From assembly GCF_030685535.1 (NCBI RefSeq), contig NZ_CP131599.1:558001-622000 (forward strand): DNA of 64,000 nucleotides, given 5' to 3'. Positions 47,050-56,094 of this stretch are shown here, one piece after another (position 1 is the stretch's first letter; every line of letters begins with the position of its first letter). Position numbers and translations under genes: made by a program. The notes beneath the pieces are model-generated. The model was not told the origin of the DNA. It did no database searches and saw nothing but the letters and a program-made list of their open reading frames with translations. This DNA comes from Photobacterium leiognathi. Its GTDB lineage: Bacteria > Pseudomonadota > Gammaproteobacteria > Enterobacterales > Vibrionaceae.

Positions 47050-47730
47050 ATGGAATTAGTAAAAAATGGAGAGCTTCAATTTCCCGTTTATCATCAAACA
47101 TCGTCAATATTTCTTAGCTCGATACAAGAAAATGGATTTTGTGGCATTAATGTTATTGAAAAATACGGGGTATTTGATTCGTTAAATAAAATTATTTCAT
47201 ATGCTAAAGAGCATAATATAGACATTCCGTTTGACCTATCTTATATGGTTAAACAAGAAGCAAAAAATGGTTTTAATTTTCGTCATGGGGGAGGATATGT
47301 AACTCCATCCAAAACGTCAGCTATAAGATACGCTACAAGTAATAAATTTGGTTCTGAACTTATAAGTCATACTTTAGGGTTTGCAGATACTTTAAAAAAT
47401 ATGGGGCATAATATTGATTTATTATTAAGCCTTGAATTATTAGATATAATGAAGTTACAGCCATTCCCGATACTATTGAAGATTACACATTTACCAGTAA
47501 ATGTGTTGCAAGGGGAAAATAAAGAACATGTAGATAAAGTTTTAAGTCATATTCGAGAGTTTGCAGGTGAACCTGGAAGTAATTTATTTGAAGTCCTAAC
47601 TCAACAATTAAACTTTGAGATAATTAAAAAGTTGTCGATTGATAAAATTGAAATTTATAAAATTATTTTTTCAAAGACGGGATCTCAAATATTTCCTGAA
47701 TATGAATTAATTGAATTAAAACGTGCATAA
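47050..47730 (+). CDS. Cassette-borne protein with ADP-ribosyltransferase-like features
   Basis: The start is set at ATG 47050 (AAAGGAG 6 bases upstream), 226 residues; earlier in-frame starts lack a ribosome-binding site. The N-terminal half has the layout seen in many ART-fold enzymes: VYHQTSSIFLSSIQENGFCG (His-x-Thr, then I...GF), followed by GGGYVTPSKTSAIRYATSN (the strand-TPS-x3-A-x2-YA pattern) and a later FEVLTQQLNFE. The rest is helical. This is pattern recognition, not a confirmed family. The stop codon lies inside an attC site, so it is an integron gene cassette. No antitoxin is evident. Confidence 0.6.
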   Translation: MELVKNGELQFPVYHQTSSIFLSSIQENGFCGINVIEKYGVFDSLNKIISYAKEHNIDIPFDLSYMVKQEAKNGFNFRHGGGYVTPSKTSAIRYATSNKFGSELISHTLGFADTLKNMGHNIDLLLSLELLDIMKLQPFPILLKITHLPVNVLQGENKEHVDKVLSHIREFAGEPGSNLFEVLTQQLNFEIIKKLSIDKIEIYKIIFSKTGSQIFPEYELIELKRA

Positions 47731-47851
47731 CAAAGCAATCAACACGATTTACTACGTTCGGCGTTGTATGTTTGTCTTTAGTTTCAGTGATTAAGGCAGT
47801 AAAATTCAACTAAGTCTGTATCGTAGTAAACGTGTTATTGCGGCGTTAGTT
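47725..47851 (+). repeat. Integron attC recombination site (VCR-like)
   Basis: Left box GCATAAC (47725) and right box GTTAGTT (47845) flank a 127-base imperfect inverted repeat. The left arm (47735-47756) and right arm (47822-47841) pair over 20 bases, with two extra left-arm bases, C47740 and A47747, left unpaired. Such extrahelical bases are the signature that directs IntI strand choice. GGCG precedes the right GTTAG, as in Vibrio repeats. It overlaps the stop codon of the cassette gene. Confidence 0.88.
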
Positions 47852-47899
47852 GCCTTCAAGCATTTACCTCATGGAAATATTTTAGAAAAGGAGCCTTAG

Positions 47900-48970
47900 T
47901 TGGAAGACTTTGAAATTGTCGATTTAGCAATTGACGTTTTATCGAATGTTACAAGCTTAGTAAATGAGAGCTTATACTCTGAGCTAGGCGGAGAACTCAA
48001 AATCCTATGGAGTACGAAGAATTATTTTTATGCTTGTGCTTCTGTCGGTTCAGAGGTTGATGAACCTCCCAAGCATTACATTACGTTATCTTATGAAACT
48101 GCAGTTTTGCTTTATCGCGATATTGAGCTCTATTCGAAATATATAGAGTCTGGTATAGATAATGGAATGTTTGATAAAATCTTTAAAGACTTCAATTATC
48201 CTAAAACACTTTTCTTTCATTCTGATCAAGAACTAAGCTGCAAGCAAATGTTTATAAGTGGGGTTACGTGGATTTTCTATCACGAATTGGGTCACCTCAT
48301 TCAAGAGCATGGATATATAAGAAAGAAGCATGGTTGTCATGTCTGTACCGATATAGTTGACTGCGCATCTAATGATATTGAAAATCATACTGTACTCTCA
48401 GGTAGAGCTTCAGCTGTTTCACATGTTACGGAAATGGCAGCTGACTACTATGCGACAGTTTCATGCTTAATTGCGTTACTGATGCACTTCGAAGGTGAAG
48501 AGTTAGAGGCAGAGACAAGAAGTTTTACTTCTGCATTGGCTCTTGTTTTATATCGCTTTCATGGAATTAATCCGTACGAACGAACAGAAGTTCCATATGG
48601 CTCGCATCCTCAACCATTAATTAGGCTTGAGCAAACAATGCCTCTAATCTTTGAGTTTTATGACAAGTTCGATCTTGCCGATGAAAAAAGCTGCAATTTA
48701 AATAGAGCAGACCTTGTTAATATGACTTCCTGGTCATCATTCACTGCAGGAATTTTTTGGCTTAAAAAAGGAAATCAGAAAGGCATTCCGGAAGACTTTA
48801 TGATTTCAGGAAGTTTACAAAGACCGGGTATGATTGAATATCATAGAGTTATGGTGGATATCTGGGATGCAATTAATCCTGAGATAGAGAAAGTTAAAAG
48901 GCACTCTAATCCATATGCTGAATTACAGTTTAGTGACCAGTACAGAAAAATTCTACAAAATGGCGGCTAG
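47900..48970 (+). CDS. HELGH metallopeptidase-like protein
   Basis: A TTG start with AAGGAG upstream; 356 residues. The zinc-binding signature HELGH (128-132) sits in a helix (FISGVTWIFYHELGHLIQEHG), and EMAAD at 178-182 supplies a likely third ligand, as in gluzincin-type proteases. A CHVCTDIVDC segment between them could bind metal or form disulfides. No signal peptide, so cytoplasmic. The exact family is not recognised. It sits between the attC and a hairpin repeat and is probably a second gene cassette. Substrate unknown. Confidence 0.7.
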   Translation: MEDFEIVDLAIDVLSNVTSLVNESLYSELGGELKILWSTKNYFYACASVGSEVDEPPKHYITLSYETAVLLYRDIELYSKYIESGIDNGMFDKIFKDFNYPKTLFFHSDQELSCKQMFISGVTWIFYHELGHLIQEHGYIRKKHGCHVCTDIVDCASNDIENHTVLSGRASAVSHVTEMAADYYATVSCLIALLMHFEGEELEAETRSFTSALALVLYRFHGINPYERTEVPYGSHPQPLIRLEQTMPLIFEFYDKFDLADEKSCNLNRADLVNMTSWSSFTAGIFWLKKGNQKGIPEDFMISGSLQRPGMIEYHRVMVDIWDAINPEIEKVKRHSNPYAELQFSDQYRKILQNGG

Positions 48971-49011
48971 AAGGCGCCTGGTTAAAGTTAGTGTTTTGTA
49001 CGAAATATAGC

Positions 49012-49066
49012 AACTAACAAATAAGGATATGTGTCGCGAAGCCGACACCTATCCGGAGTGTTGGAC
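49012..49066 (+). repeat. Hairpin repeat, possible short attC (copy A)
   Basis: AACTAAC, then GGATA-T-GTGTCG / CGACAC-C-TATCC (49025-49054), then GTTGGAC, which fits the attC core GTTRRRY. It follows the HELGH gene by 41 bases. It shares AAATAAGGATATGTGTCG with copy B at 50.2 kb. A 55-base attC would be near the lower size limit. Confidence 0.5.
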
Positions 49067-49298
49067 AAGCCCAAGCCACCTTATATAAGTAATTATTGGA
49101 AATATCATGAAGGGTGATGACAAAAGCAGTCGAGCGTTATCCTTGGCGTGACCAAATAACTTTAATGCTCTGATTTGTAACAAAATTCCCTTAATTACAT
49201 TACATGTTGGCAATAGGGGTAATGGATAGAACATCTCATTACTTCAATGCAGGCGTTAGCTGTTAAAACAGTTTCGTGTATTCAAATAGGCAGTAAAG
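49067..49298. other. Gene-free spacer ending in an attC-like core
   Basis: No credible ORF. GGCGTTAGCT occurs at 49252-49261 and resembles the right end of a Vibrio attC, but I could not find a matching left arm. It precedes the epimerase gene by 38 bases, the usual distance for a cassette boundary. Confidence 0.4.
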
Positions 49299-50180
49299 TT
49301 GAAAATTTTAATTACAGGTACGGCGGGTAGAGTAGGTCGTGCAATCTACATCAACTTAATGAAAAACCATGAAGTTGTTGGAATAGATAGGACACCATGT
49401 TCAACCGCTGATTACGTTGGGGATATCCGTGATACAGCTTTATTGAATAAAGCTTTAGAAGGTGTTGAAGTTATTATTCATACAGCGGCTCTCCATGCCC
49501 CTCATGTAGGTTTGGTATCTGACAATGAATTTGAAGACATTAATATAAAAGCAACCGAGCAATTAGCCTTGCTGGGTGTAAAAAAGGGCATTAAACATTT
49601 TGTGTTTACGAGCACGACAGCCCTTTATGGTTTTGCATCAACACCAGAGGGAATCGCGGGTTGGGTGAATGAAACAGTAACGCCAAGCCCTAAAACGATT
49701 TACCAGAAATCAAAGATTCAAGCAGAACAGATACTTGAAAATATCTCTAATTTATTCAATTTACCTGTCACTGTTCTTCAAATGTCTCGCTGTTTCCCTG
49801 AGCCAGTAAACTTAATGGCTGTTTATCGTTTAACTCGTGGCATTGATGCCCGAGATGTTGCCAGTGCTCATGCTTGTGCTGTAGAAAAACGTTTATCGGG
49901 TTTTAGACGTTATATCATTTCCGGACAAACACCATTTAGCAAAGCATGTTGTGAAAGGCTGTATCAAAACGCGGATGAGATTATACGAGAGTTTGCTCCA
50001 GATATTGCTGAAAGCTTCGCGAAGCGAGGTTGGCGTTTACCTCAATCACTTGATCGTGTTTATGATTCAACGTTGGCACAACAAGAACTCGCTTGGCAGC
50101 CAAAATATGGTCATGAGAGCGTCTTAAGTATGCTCGATAATGAAAGTGCTGAAGTTCTCCCGATCATAAGCAACAACTAA
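49299..50180 (+). CDS. NAD-dependent epimerase/dehydratase (extended SDR)
   Basis: A TTG start with TAGG 8 bases upstream; 293 residues. Rossmann motif ITGTAGRVGRA (residues 5-15), the SDR catalytic Ser/Thr region FVFTSTTALYG, and YQKSK (Tyr and Lys of the active site). It probably acts on a nucleotide sugar or small alcohol/ketone with NAD(P). Relatives occur both in polysaccharide loci and as single cassettes; the flanking GTTAG core and hairpin copy B favour the latter. Confidence 0.85.
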   Translation: MKILITGTAGRVGRAIYINLMKNHEVVGIDRTPCSTADYVGDIRDTALLNKALEGVEVIIHTAALHAPHVGLVSDNEFEDINIKATEQLALLGVKKGIKHFVFTSTTALYGFASTPEGIAGWVNETVTPSPKTIYQKSKIQAEQILENISNLFNLPVTVLQMSRCFPEPVNLMAVYRLTRGIDARDVASAHACAVEKRLSGFRRYIISGQTPFSKACCERLYQNADEIIREFAPDIAESFAKRGWRLPQSLDRVYDSTLAQQELAWQPKYGHESVLSMLDNESAEVLPIISNN

Positions 50181-50220
50181 AAAATAAGGATATGTGTCGA
50201 GTAGTCGGCACATATTAGCT
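50177..50220 (+). repeat. Hairpin repeat (copy B)
   Basis: AACTAAAAAATAAGGATATGTGTCG overlaps the epimerase stop; ATATGTGTCG (50190-50199) pairs over 10 bases, with one G-U, with CGGCACATAT (50206-50215). It is the counterpart of copy A at 49.0 kb, without a clear right core. Confidence 0.5.
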
Positions 50221-50569
50221 TTGGCGAAAATTTATAATTAAACCTTCTTAAAGACTGACGCATTAATGCCATTCTTTTTATTCTAGCCGAAAATCTCCTC
50301 TTAATTGATACATGTTGTTTTTCCAATTTCAAAACATGTAATCAATCACGATCAATTTAAATGGTAATCCTTAAATGAGTATTCAACCGTGTGCGGTTTG
50401 AGATAGTTAACATGTTTAGTGATGTATCTAACTAACGAGTAATGGGATGGAGTGCACTACTATCGTTATTGATGGTTGGCGTTCATTTATTTTGTTCGGT
50501 GGGGTGACTAAGGTGATATTGATAAAAATTATCTGAACGGATAGATAACCATAACGTAAGGATACAAAA
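50221..50569. other. Intergenic region upstream of the secreted protein
   Basis: No gene or RNA recognised; it contains the promoter of the following gene. AAGGA lies 7 bases before its ATG. Confidence 0.4.
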
Positions 50570-51784
50570 ATGGTAAAAAATTACTTTAGAGTTAAAAATA
50601 TATTTAACTATATTGGTAGCCTTTGTTTAATTACAGCGAGTAGTTCGGCTGCTGCATTTTATGATGCATACCCTGAAAGTGAAGGGCCTTATATTAGTGG
50701 TCCAGCATCTGAAAATTTACAGTGGTTAGGTGAAGATTTCTCAAGTTACACCGATGGTCAGCAACTAGAATGTTCGAACAATAAAAATGCCATAGATCAT
50801 TTTGATGTTACTTCAGGATGTTTACAGGCTAAATATGTGGACAGTTGGAAACTAGGTTGGACGGACGATAAAGTCTTTCGTGTTGTGGCGATTGGTAAAG
50901 ACAGTAACGGCAGTGAAATAAAGTACACCGATCAAACGAATCAATATCGGGCGTACATTAAAACATGGAAAAATTCCGGCTCTATACCTGCGTGGTCTGG
51001 TTTACATGCGTTTGCTCGTTATCAAACATCTGATGACTTATATGTTGGCTCTATTCGTTATGACGGTAATGTCACGATTAAAGTTAAATACCAAGGGGCT
51101 TATACCACTCTTGCTCAAACCAAATTAACCAATGGCGTTAAAAACTACCTTAATACACAAGGTAAACTTGCTGTTGGTAAATGGTATGACATTCACTTTT
51201 CTGTTGTGGGTAATAAATTAACACTCGCTCTTGATGGTGTTGAACTATTGTCTGTTAACAACGATTTATTAACAGAGGGTACGATAGGTATCCGTACTGA
51301 TAATCTTTCTGCTTATCTTGATGATTGGCAATTACTTCCTAGTGATTCAATTGTTGTCGATCCGCCAACCGATCCTGAAATACCAACCGATCCCGAAACA
51401 CCAGCAGAAGTCGTTGAGTTTATCCCCGGAAAAACCAAAGTCATCAATGGTGATATCTATTCGTATGATGGACAGTGTTATCAAGCCAAAAATAACCCTG
51501 GTAGTTGGGAGGTTCCAAGTAATGCGTCATGGTTTTGGACTGCCGTTGAATGTGTAGATAACCCTTCGCCACCAACTGATCCTGAACTACCGACAGAGCC
51601 TGTGCCGCCAACAGATCCGCTACCACCAACAACCGCTGTTGAGTTTATACCGGGTTCAACAAAGGTTAACAATGGAGATACAGTTACTTATAACAATATT
51701 TGTTATCAAGCAAAGAACAGTCCGGGTAGCTGGGAAACGCCTAGTGCGAATTCGTGGTTTTGGGATGTGGTGACTTGCCCATAG
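50570..51784 (+). CDS. Secreted protein with LamG-like domain and two carbohydrate-binding-like repeats
   Basis: 404 residues. Signal peptide ([19 protein letters not shown]). Residues ~45-260 form a concanavalin/LamG-like beta-sandwich ([30 protein letters not shown]). Two C-terminal ~48-residue repeats ([40 protein letters not shown]), each with a Cys pair and Trp-rich end, resemble CBM5/12-type modules, and are joined by Pro/Thr/Asp-rich linkers ([19 protein letters not shown]). Probably binds or cleaves an extracellular polysaccharide; catalytic residues are not identified. Confidence 0.8.
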   Translation: MVKNYFRVKNIFNYIGSLCLITASSSAAAFYDAYPESEGPYISGPASENLQWLGEDFSSYTDGQQLECSNNKNAIDHFDVTSGCLQAKYVDSWKLGWTDDKVFRVVAIGKDSNGSEIKYTDQTNQYRAYIKTWKNSGSIPAWSGLHAFARYQTSDDLYVGSIRYDGNVTIKVKYQGAYTTLAQTKLTNGVKNYLNTQGKLAVGKWYDIHFSVVGNKLTLALDGVELLSVNNDLLTEGTIGIRTDNLSAYLDDWQLLPSDSIVVDPPTDPEIPTDPETPAEVVEFIPGKTKVINGDIYSYDGQCYQAKNNPGSWEVPSNASWFWTAVECVDNPSPPTDPELPTEPVPPTDPLPPTTAVEFIPGSTKVNNGDTVTYNNICYQAKNSPGSWETPSANSWFWDVVTCP

Positions 51785-51797
51785 TCACCACAATATA

Positions 51798-51833
51798 AAA
51801 GCCTCAGTCTAATTATCGGACTGAGGTTTATTT
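51798..51833 (+). terminator. Terminator after the secreted LamG-like protein
   Basis: CCTCAGTC pairs with GACTGAGG and is followed by TTTATTT. Confidence 0.8.
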
Positions 51834-52500
51834 GCAAAACAGTTTAATAGGTTGGATAAACTAAGCGATCCTATATTAATTAACATTATAAATATTTATA
51901 AAGCTAAAGTTGTTCAGTAATGAACGGTTTTATATTTAAGTTATTGCTTATAATTATATTTGGTTAATATTGATTTTTCAGATGTCAATTATTGGTCATA
52001 ACCCAAATCAGTGGCTTCGTATTAATATTGCCATCTTGTTTCTGATTTCTTTTATTGTGTGTGTTATCCAGGCTTAATGTTTATGCAATCAAAATAACCC
52101 TCCCATAAGCATGGAAAAGGGCGTTTAGGCTGGCCTCGCTTAAGATATCTTTCGACATGAGCATCTTTTAAACAGATGACTTCAGTGTCTGCACAAAAGA
52201 GTTACCTATAGAAAAACATATCGTAGGGAAAAGATTCGCTCAACGAAGTTAACGAACCAATCTGACATTGCGCTCACGATTTAAGGAGACTTGATCGTAG
52301 AGTTATAGGCTTTTCAAGAACAGAAGAAATGCATGATAAAATTATAGGGACATTCATTGAGCGGGATTTTTATTGTCCCGATTTGAATCATGACCTTATT
52401 TATACTCAATATTGTGGGCGGCGGTATTGGTGCACTTTTTTTAATCTTACCCATTTGATCTTTTTCACTTATCCGATGTTGGCAAGATAATACAATAAAG
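51834..52500. other. Gene-poor spacer
   Basis: No credible gene. A 31-codon frame at 51982-52077 has one hydrophobic stretch but no ribosome-binding site. The rest looks like decayed DNA. Confidence 0.4.
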
Positions 52501-52527
52501 AAACGGTCACTTGATGTGACCGTTTTT
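52501..52527. terminator. Terminator-like hairpin at the intron 5' boundary
   Basis: AAACGGTCAC, loop, and GTGACCGTTT followed by T. It ends 4 bases before the group II intron. It may originally have terminated the leftward M14 peptidase gene now separated from it by the intron. Confidence 0.8.
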
Positions 52528-52531
52528 GTTT

Positions 52532-53170
52532 GTGCGCCGAGCATGGTGTCAACCTAAGAGGTGAAAGTCCTTTACGCGCCTTGTCGAGCGGGAAGCGTTA
52601 GCCTATGCAAGGGTGTCCATAGTGAGGTGGAATCTGAAGGAAGCAAATGGCAAAACATAGCTTTGACGAATAGAAACCTGATAGTAGGCATAATCAACTT
52701 GGGTAACCTAGCAATAAATAGAACAGCCCAAAGTCTCGAACAGAAGTGTGATTATGTAAATCAGGCAGAGCTATGGGAAAGGGTGACATCTTACCTCGGG
52801 AGGTCTTATCGATTGTCTCCGTGACTAGGCTAGCAGTGATGCTAGACGAAGATTGATAAGAAGTCAGCAGAGGGCATAGTACCTAAGCAGTAGGGAAGGC
52901 CTGAACCAAGGCTTTAGATAAAACGGTAACAAATTCTCAGTGTGTGCGGAGTTTCAGTAAAGAGTAGAGTCCCTACAGCTACGTTATGAATATGCGGTGA
53001 AGTCGGAAATGGAACTGCAACTAACGAAGAGAGACAAGACACAGTGGCGTTGAAGTTAGATAGTTCATCTAGGCCAACAAATGTTGGTATACCTTGGAAC
53101 CGCCGTATGCGACCCACGCTTGTACGGTGGTGTGAGAGGACGGAGGCCGCGAGGCCTCCTCCTACTCGAT
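52532..53170 (+). mobile_element. Group IIC (bacterial class C) intron lacking its reverse transcriptase ORF
   Basis: The 5' end GTGCGCC, internal GCAAGGGTGTCC and GGAATCTGAAGGAAGC, GGGAGGTCT...GAAGTCAGCAGA, and domain V GAACCGCCGTATGCG...TACGGTGGTGTG (stem 53100-53130, catalytic triad CGC) follow the class C pattern known from the Oceanobacillus iheyensis intron. The 3' end is placed at ...CTACTCGAT (53170). At 639 bases it has no room for the ~1.2-kb intron-encoded protein; domain IV holds only ~190 bases. Insertion just after a terminator hairpin is the known target preference of class C introns. It could move only with a protein supplied from elsewhere. Confidence 0.88.
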
Positions 53171-53184
53171 TGATTAAGTAGCTA

Positions 53185-54318
53185 TTAACGCAAATGATCC
53201 ATAACAACAAGCGCTGCTGCTAGGGTATCGCTACCAAAAGCAACGCTACGTTCAGGTGACCAACCGTATAAGCTATCAGGTTGGTTATTGTGATCTTTGA
53301 ACGGCATTTCGATAGTGTAAGACAGACAATTAAACTGCTCAGCAACCCAGTTAGAGCCAACGGTTAGGTTTGCTTCACCTGGTTTATCTTTGTCGTAACC
53401 GTGTTCTACTTGGAACTCAGGAGTGATGGTTAACAGTGCTTGCTTGAACATATTTTCAAGGTTTTCTAGGCGAGCATCGTATGATGGAATACCTTCTGAG
53501 CCTGCAACGAAGTTATATGGGATAGCTTCATCACCATGAATATCTAGGAAGAGATCAACGCCTGTTTCAAACATCTTTTCACGGACATAGTACACTTCAG
53601 GGCTGTTTTCTAATGATGGTGTTTGCCATTCACGGTTAAGGTTTACACCAATTGCATTTAAACGTAAGTGACCACGGGCGCTACCATCTGGGTTCATGTT
53701 TGGTACTACGTAGAATACTGCTTTTTCAAGTAAAGCACGGCCTACAGTATCTGTTTCATCAAGTAGACGTTGTACTAAACCTTCAACAAACCATTCAGCC
53801 ATGGTTTCACCTGGGTGTTGGCGTGCAATAACCCAGACTTTTTTCTTTTCAGTGTCGCTTGCTTCATCACCAATTACAAGCAGGCTCATATCACGGTTAT
53901 CCAGTGTATGACCTAATGTTTCTAAGCGGCAGTTGTAGTGACTTTGTGCTAGATGTAGCAGATCTTGGTGGCGATCGTAGCTGTATGGTGCAAAGTAGGC
54001 AAAGTACATTGAACTGTTTTCTGGGATCACGCTAAAGCTTAATGTGTCGCCATCAAATTCAGATGGAATGCGGAACCACTCTTCACGATCGTAAGACGCT
54101 ACTACATCATAGCCTTTCCAACCTTCAGGGTAAGCTGAATTTGCTAGGTCAAGAATTTTGAAGTTGTGTGTTTGCTGTGCTTCAGATTCTAAACGGAAGT
54201 GGAACCACTGGTGTAGCTCTGAATTGTTATCGTTAGGAATAGTCAGTTGAATATCGTCTTTGCTGTCAGCTTTTACGACGTTAATACTTCCACTTTCAAA
54301 GTTACTGAAAATTTTCAT
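53185..54318 (-). CDS. M14-family zinc carboxypeptidase (cytosolic CCP-like)
   Basis: 377 residues, no signal peptide. An N-terminal beta-sandwich domain (~1-110, YPEGWKGYDVVASYDREEWFRI), then the M14 catalytic domain with zinc ligands in QHPGE (His168, Glu171) and DIHGDE (His261), and the catalytic Glu in YTIEMPFKD. This layout matches bacterial relatives of cytosolic carboxypeptidases. It likely trims C-terminal residues of peptides or proteins in the cytoplasm. The group IIC intron ends 14 bases beyond its stop codon on the opposite strand. Confidence 0.92.
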   Translation of the reverse strand: MKIFSNFESGSINVVKADSKDDIQLTIPNDNNSELHQWFHFRLESEAQQTHNFKILDLANSAYPEGWKGYDVVASYDREEWFRIPSEFDGDTLSFSVIPENSSMYFAYFAPYSYDRHQDLLHLAQSHYNCRLETLGHTLDNRDMSLLVIGDEASDTEKKKVWVIARQHPGETMAEWFVEGLVQRLLDETDTVGRALLEKAVFYVVPNMNPDGSARGHLRLNAIGVNLNREWQTPSLENSPEVYYVREKMFETGVDLFLDIHGDEAIPYNFVAGSEGIPSYDARLENLENMFKQALLTITPEFQVEHGYDKDKPGEANLTVGSNWVAEQFNCLSYTIEMPFKDHNNQPDSLYGWSPERSVAFGSDTLAAALVVMDHLR

Positions 54319-54428
54319 TTTATGTTTCTCATTATAGGTTTTAACCTCAAGTTACCACAAAGATAGACTGCCTATAATGTTTTTTCCGCTATAAACTACG
54401 GGAAATAAGTTTGTATGACTAATAAAAC

Positions 54429-54463
54429 AACAGCCGCTGTTCACAATAGAAATAGCGGCTGTT
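54429..54463 (-). terminator. Terminator of the cytochrome c gene
   Basis: AACAGCCGCT pairs with AGCGGCTGTT and is followed by TTTTATT on the minus strand. Confidence 0.85.
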
Positions 54464-54476
54464 ATTAAGCTATCTA

Positions 54477-54797
54477 TTACTTCATTTGTGCGTAATATTC
54501 AGCAATGTCAGCAATGTCTTGTTCCGATAAATTTTTAAGCTGTGCCTTCATCATTGCCGACATAGTGCCTGTACGACTGCCATCTAAATATGCCTGCATT
54601 GAGTTATAGAGGTACTCAGCTTGCTGACCTTTTAAGTTAGGGTAGTCGGGACGAGGTGCAATGCCATTGCTACCGTGACAAAAACGACAGCTTGGTGTTT
54701 TGATTTCACCTTGGCTTGCGTCACCTTTAGGCATTGCCATCAGCGAGCTTGAAAAAAGTAAGGTTGCAATACTTGCAGTAAACAGTGAGTAGCGCAT
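54477..54797 (-). CDS. Class I cytochrome c (c4/c5-like, monoheme)
   Basis: 106 residues. A signal peptide (YSLFTASIATLLFSSSLMA) exports it; one heme site CRFCH (residues ~37-41) and a distal Met candidate (MSAMM) are present, with the helix DIADIAEYYAQ typical of the family. A periplasmic electron carrier. Monocistronic with its own terminator. Confidence 0.9.
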   Translation of the reverse strand: MRYSLFTASIATLLFSSSLMAMPKGDASQGEIKTPSCRFCHGSNGIAPRPDYPNLKGQQAEYLYNSMQAYLDGSRTGTMSAMMKAQLKNLSEQDIADIAEYYAQMK

Positions 54798-54903
54798 AAG
54801 TTCTACTGGAAAAAGAATAGGTGTTATTCATCATAAGCGCTTGTTGCAACCTTGCAATGTTTTGTTTTTGTTAGATGTAACAAACTGTTATCGAAAGATT
54901 AGC

Positions 54904-56094
54904 TTACTCTATTTTGTCGTGAGTTGGATGTTCCAAACTGTGTACGAGTGCTTTAATAAAACGTGCAGCTTCACCAACGGTACAGGCACGATGATCAAAG
55001 GTGATAGACAGTGGTAGCACTTTCACACTACTGATACGTTCGCCTTCCATGATTACTTTATCCATGATTTTACCTGCGCCGACAATGGCAACTTGTGGCG
55101 GTGTTACTACAGGTGTGGCGTAGATTCAGGCAATCGCCCCATAGTTTGATAGCGTGATAGTTGCTTTTTGTAATTGATGACGACTTATCTTTCGGCCTCG
55201 AATACTGGCAGCTGTACGATCAATCCAACGACGAATACCTTCATTATGATATTGCTCAGCATGGTGCAACACAGGGACATATAAGCCGTGGGTACTATCA
55301 ACGGCGATCCCAATATTGACCGTTTTATGTAAACAGCGCGTCATGGTGTCGGCATCAAACCATGCATTTAGTGCAGGTTCAATATGACAGGCATTATTAA
55401 TCGCTTGGACAAGGCTGACCGTAATATCATCGTTTTTATGCCAATGGTATAAATGTGCCTCTTCAGTGATGGTGACAGCGGCAACATCATGGTGCGATTG
55501 CGCCATATTCTTTGCCATGTTGCGACGGGAGCCTTTGAGTAATTCCGTTCCCGGTGTTTGCTGTTGGTATGCCTGATAAATATCGTTATCAATAATGAGA
55601 TGGTTAGCACCTGAACCGTCAATGTCTTCGATTTTTACACCTAGCTTTTGTGCTAGTAACCGAGCTGATGGCGTCGCAATTAAAGGATGTTCGGTATTGG
55701 TAATAGAGTTAGCATGAATGGCATGTACTTCGTCATAAGAGAAATGATCAATATCAACGTGCTTATCGAGTTGTGATATTTTCCCTACAACGGTCGCCGA
55801 TGCGTTTTCGTTAGATTCTGGCTCTCTTTCTTCTATGGTTGATAATGCTGATGAGGTGCGCAGTTCATCGATTTCCAATAAACACTGACCAATATTGATG
55901 GTGTCGCCTTCATTACCATAGCGGTGAATAATTTTTCCACTGTATGGGGCGGGGACGTCGACGGTTGCTTTTGCTGTTTCAACAGTAACAACGACTTGAT
56001 CTGTTGTGACGGTATCACCAATATTGATATGCCATTGTACAATTTCTGACTCAGCAAGACCTTCACCTAGATCGGGTAATGTGAATGCTTTCAT
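54904..56094 (-). pseudogene. Dihydrolipoamide acyltransferase (E2) of a branched-chain/2-oxoacid dehydrogenase, with in-frame stop
   Basis: Starting at ATG 56094, which overlaps the E1-beta stop (ATGA), the frame encodes a lipoyl domain (Lys42 in ETAKATV), a peripheral subunit-binding domain (TPSARLLAQKLG) and most of the acyltransferase domain, then meets TGA at 55126-55128 within SNYGAIA. Reading continues in the same frame for 73 codons (YATPVVTPPQVAIVGAGK; ITFDHRACTVGEAARF) to TAA at 54904, giving the normal ~396-residue length. The stop replaces the Gly expected in the conserved IAGRYATPV-like motif. Without the C-terminal part, including the catalytic His of DHR, the enzyme should be inactive. 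A sequencing error is possible. Confidence 0.85.

Noticed and set aside
51982..52077. 31-codon ORF with one hydrophobic stretch
   Set aside because: A membrane-peptide-like frame, but no ribosome-binding site and no terminator; not enough to call a gene.
52561..52824. 87-codon ORF inside the group II intron
   Set aside because: It runs through ribozyme domains I-III and has no similarity to a reverse transcriptase; a chance frame in structured RNA.
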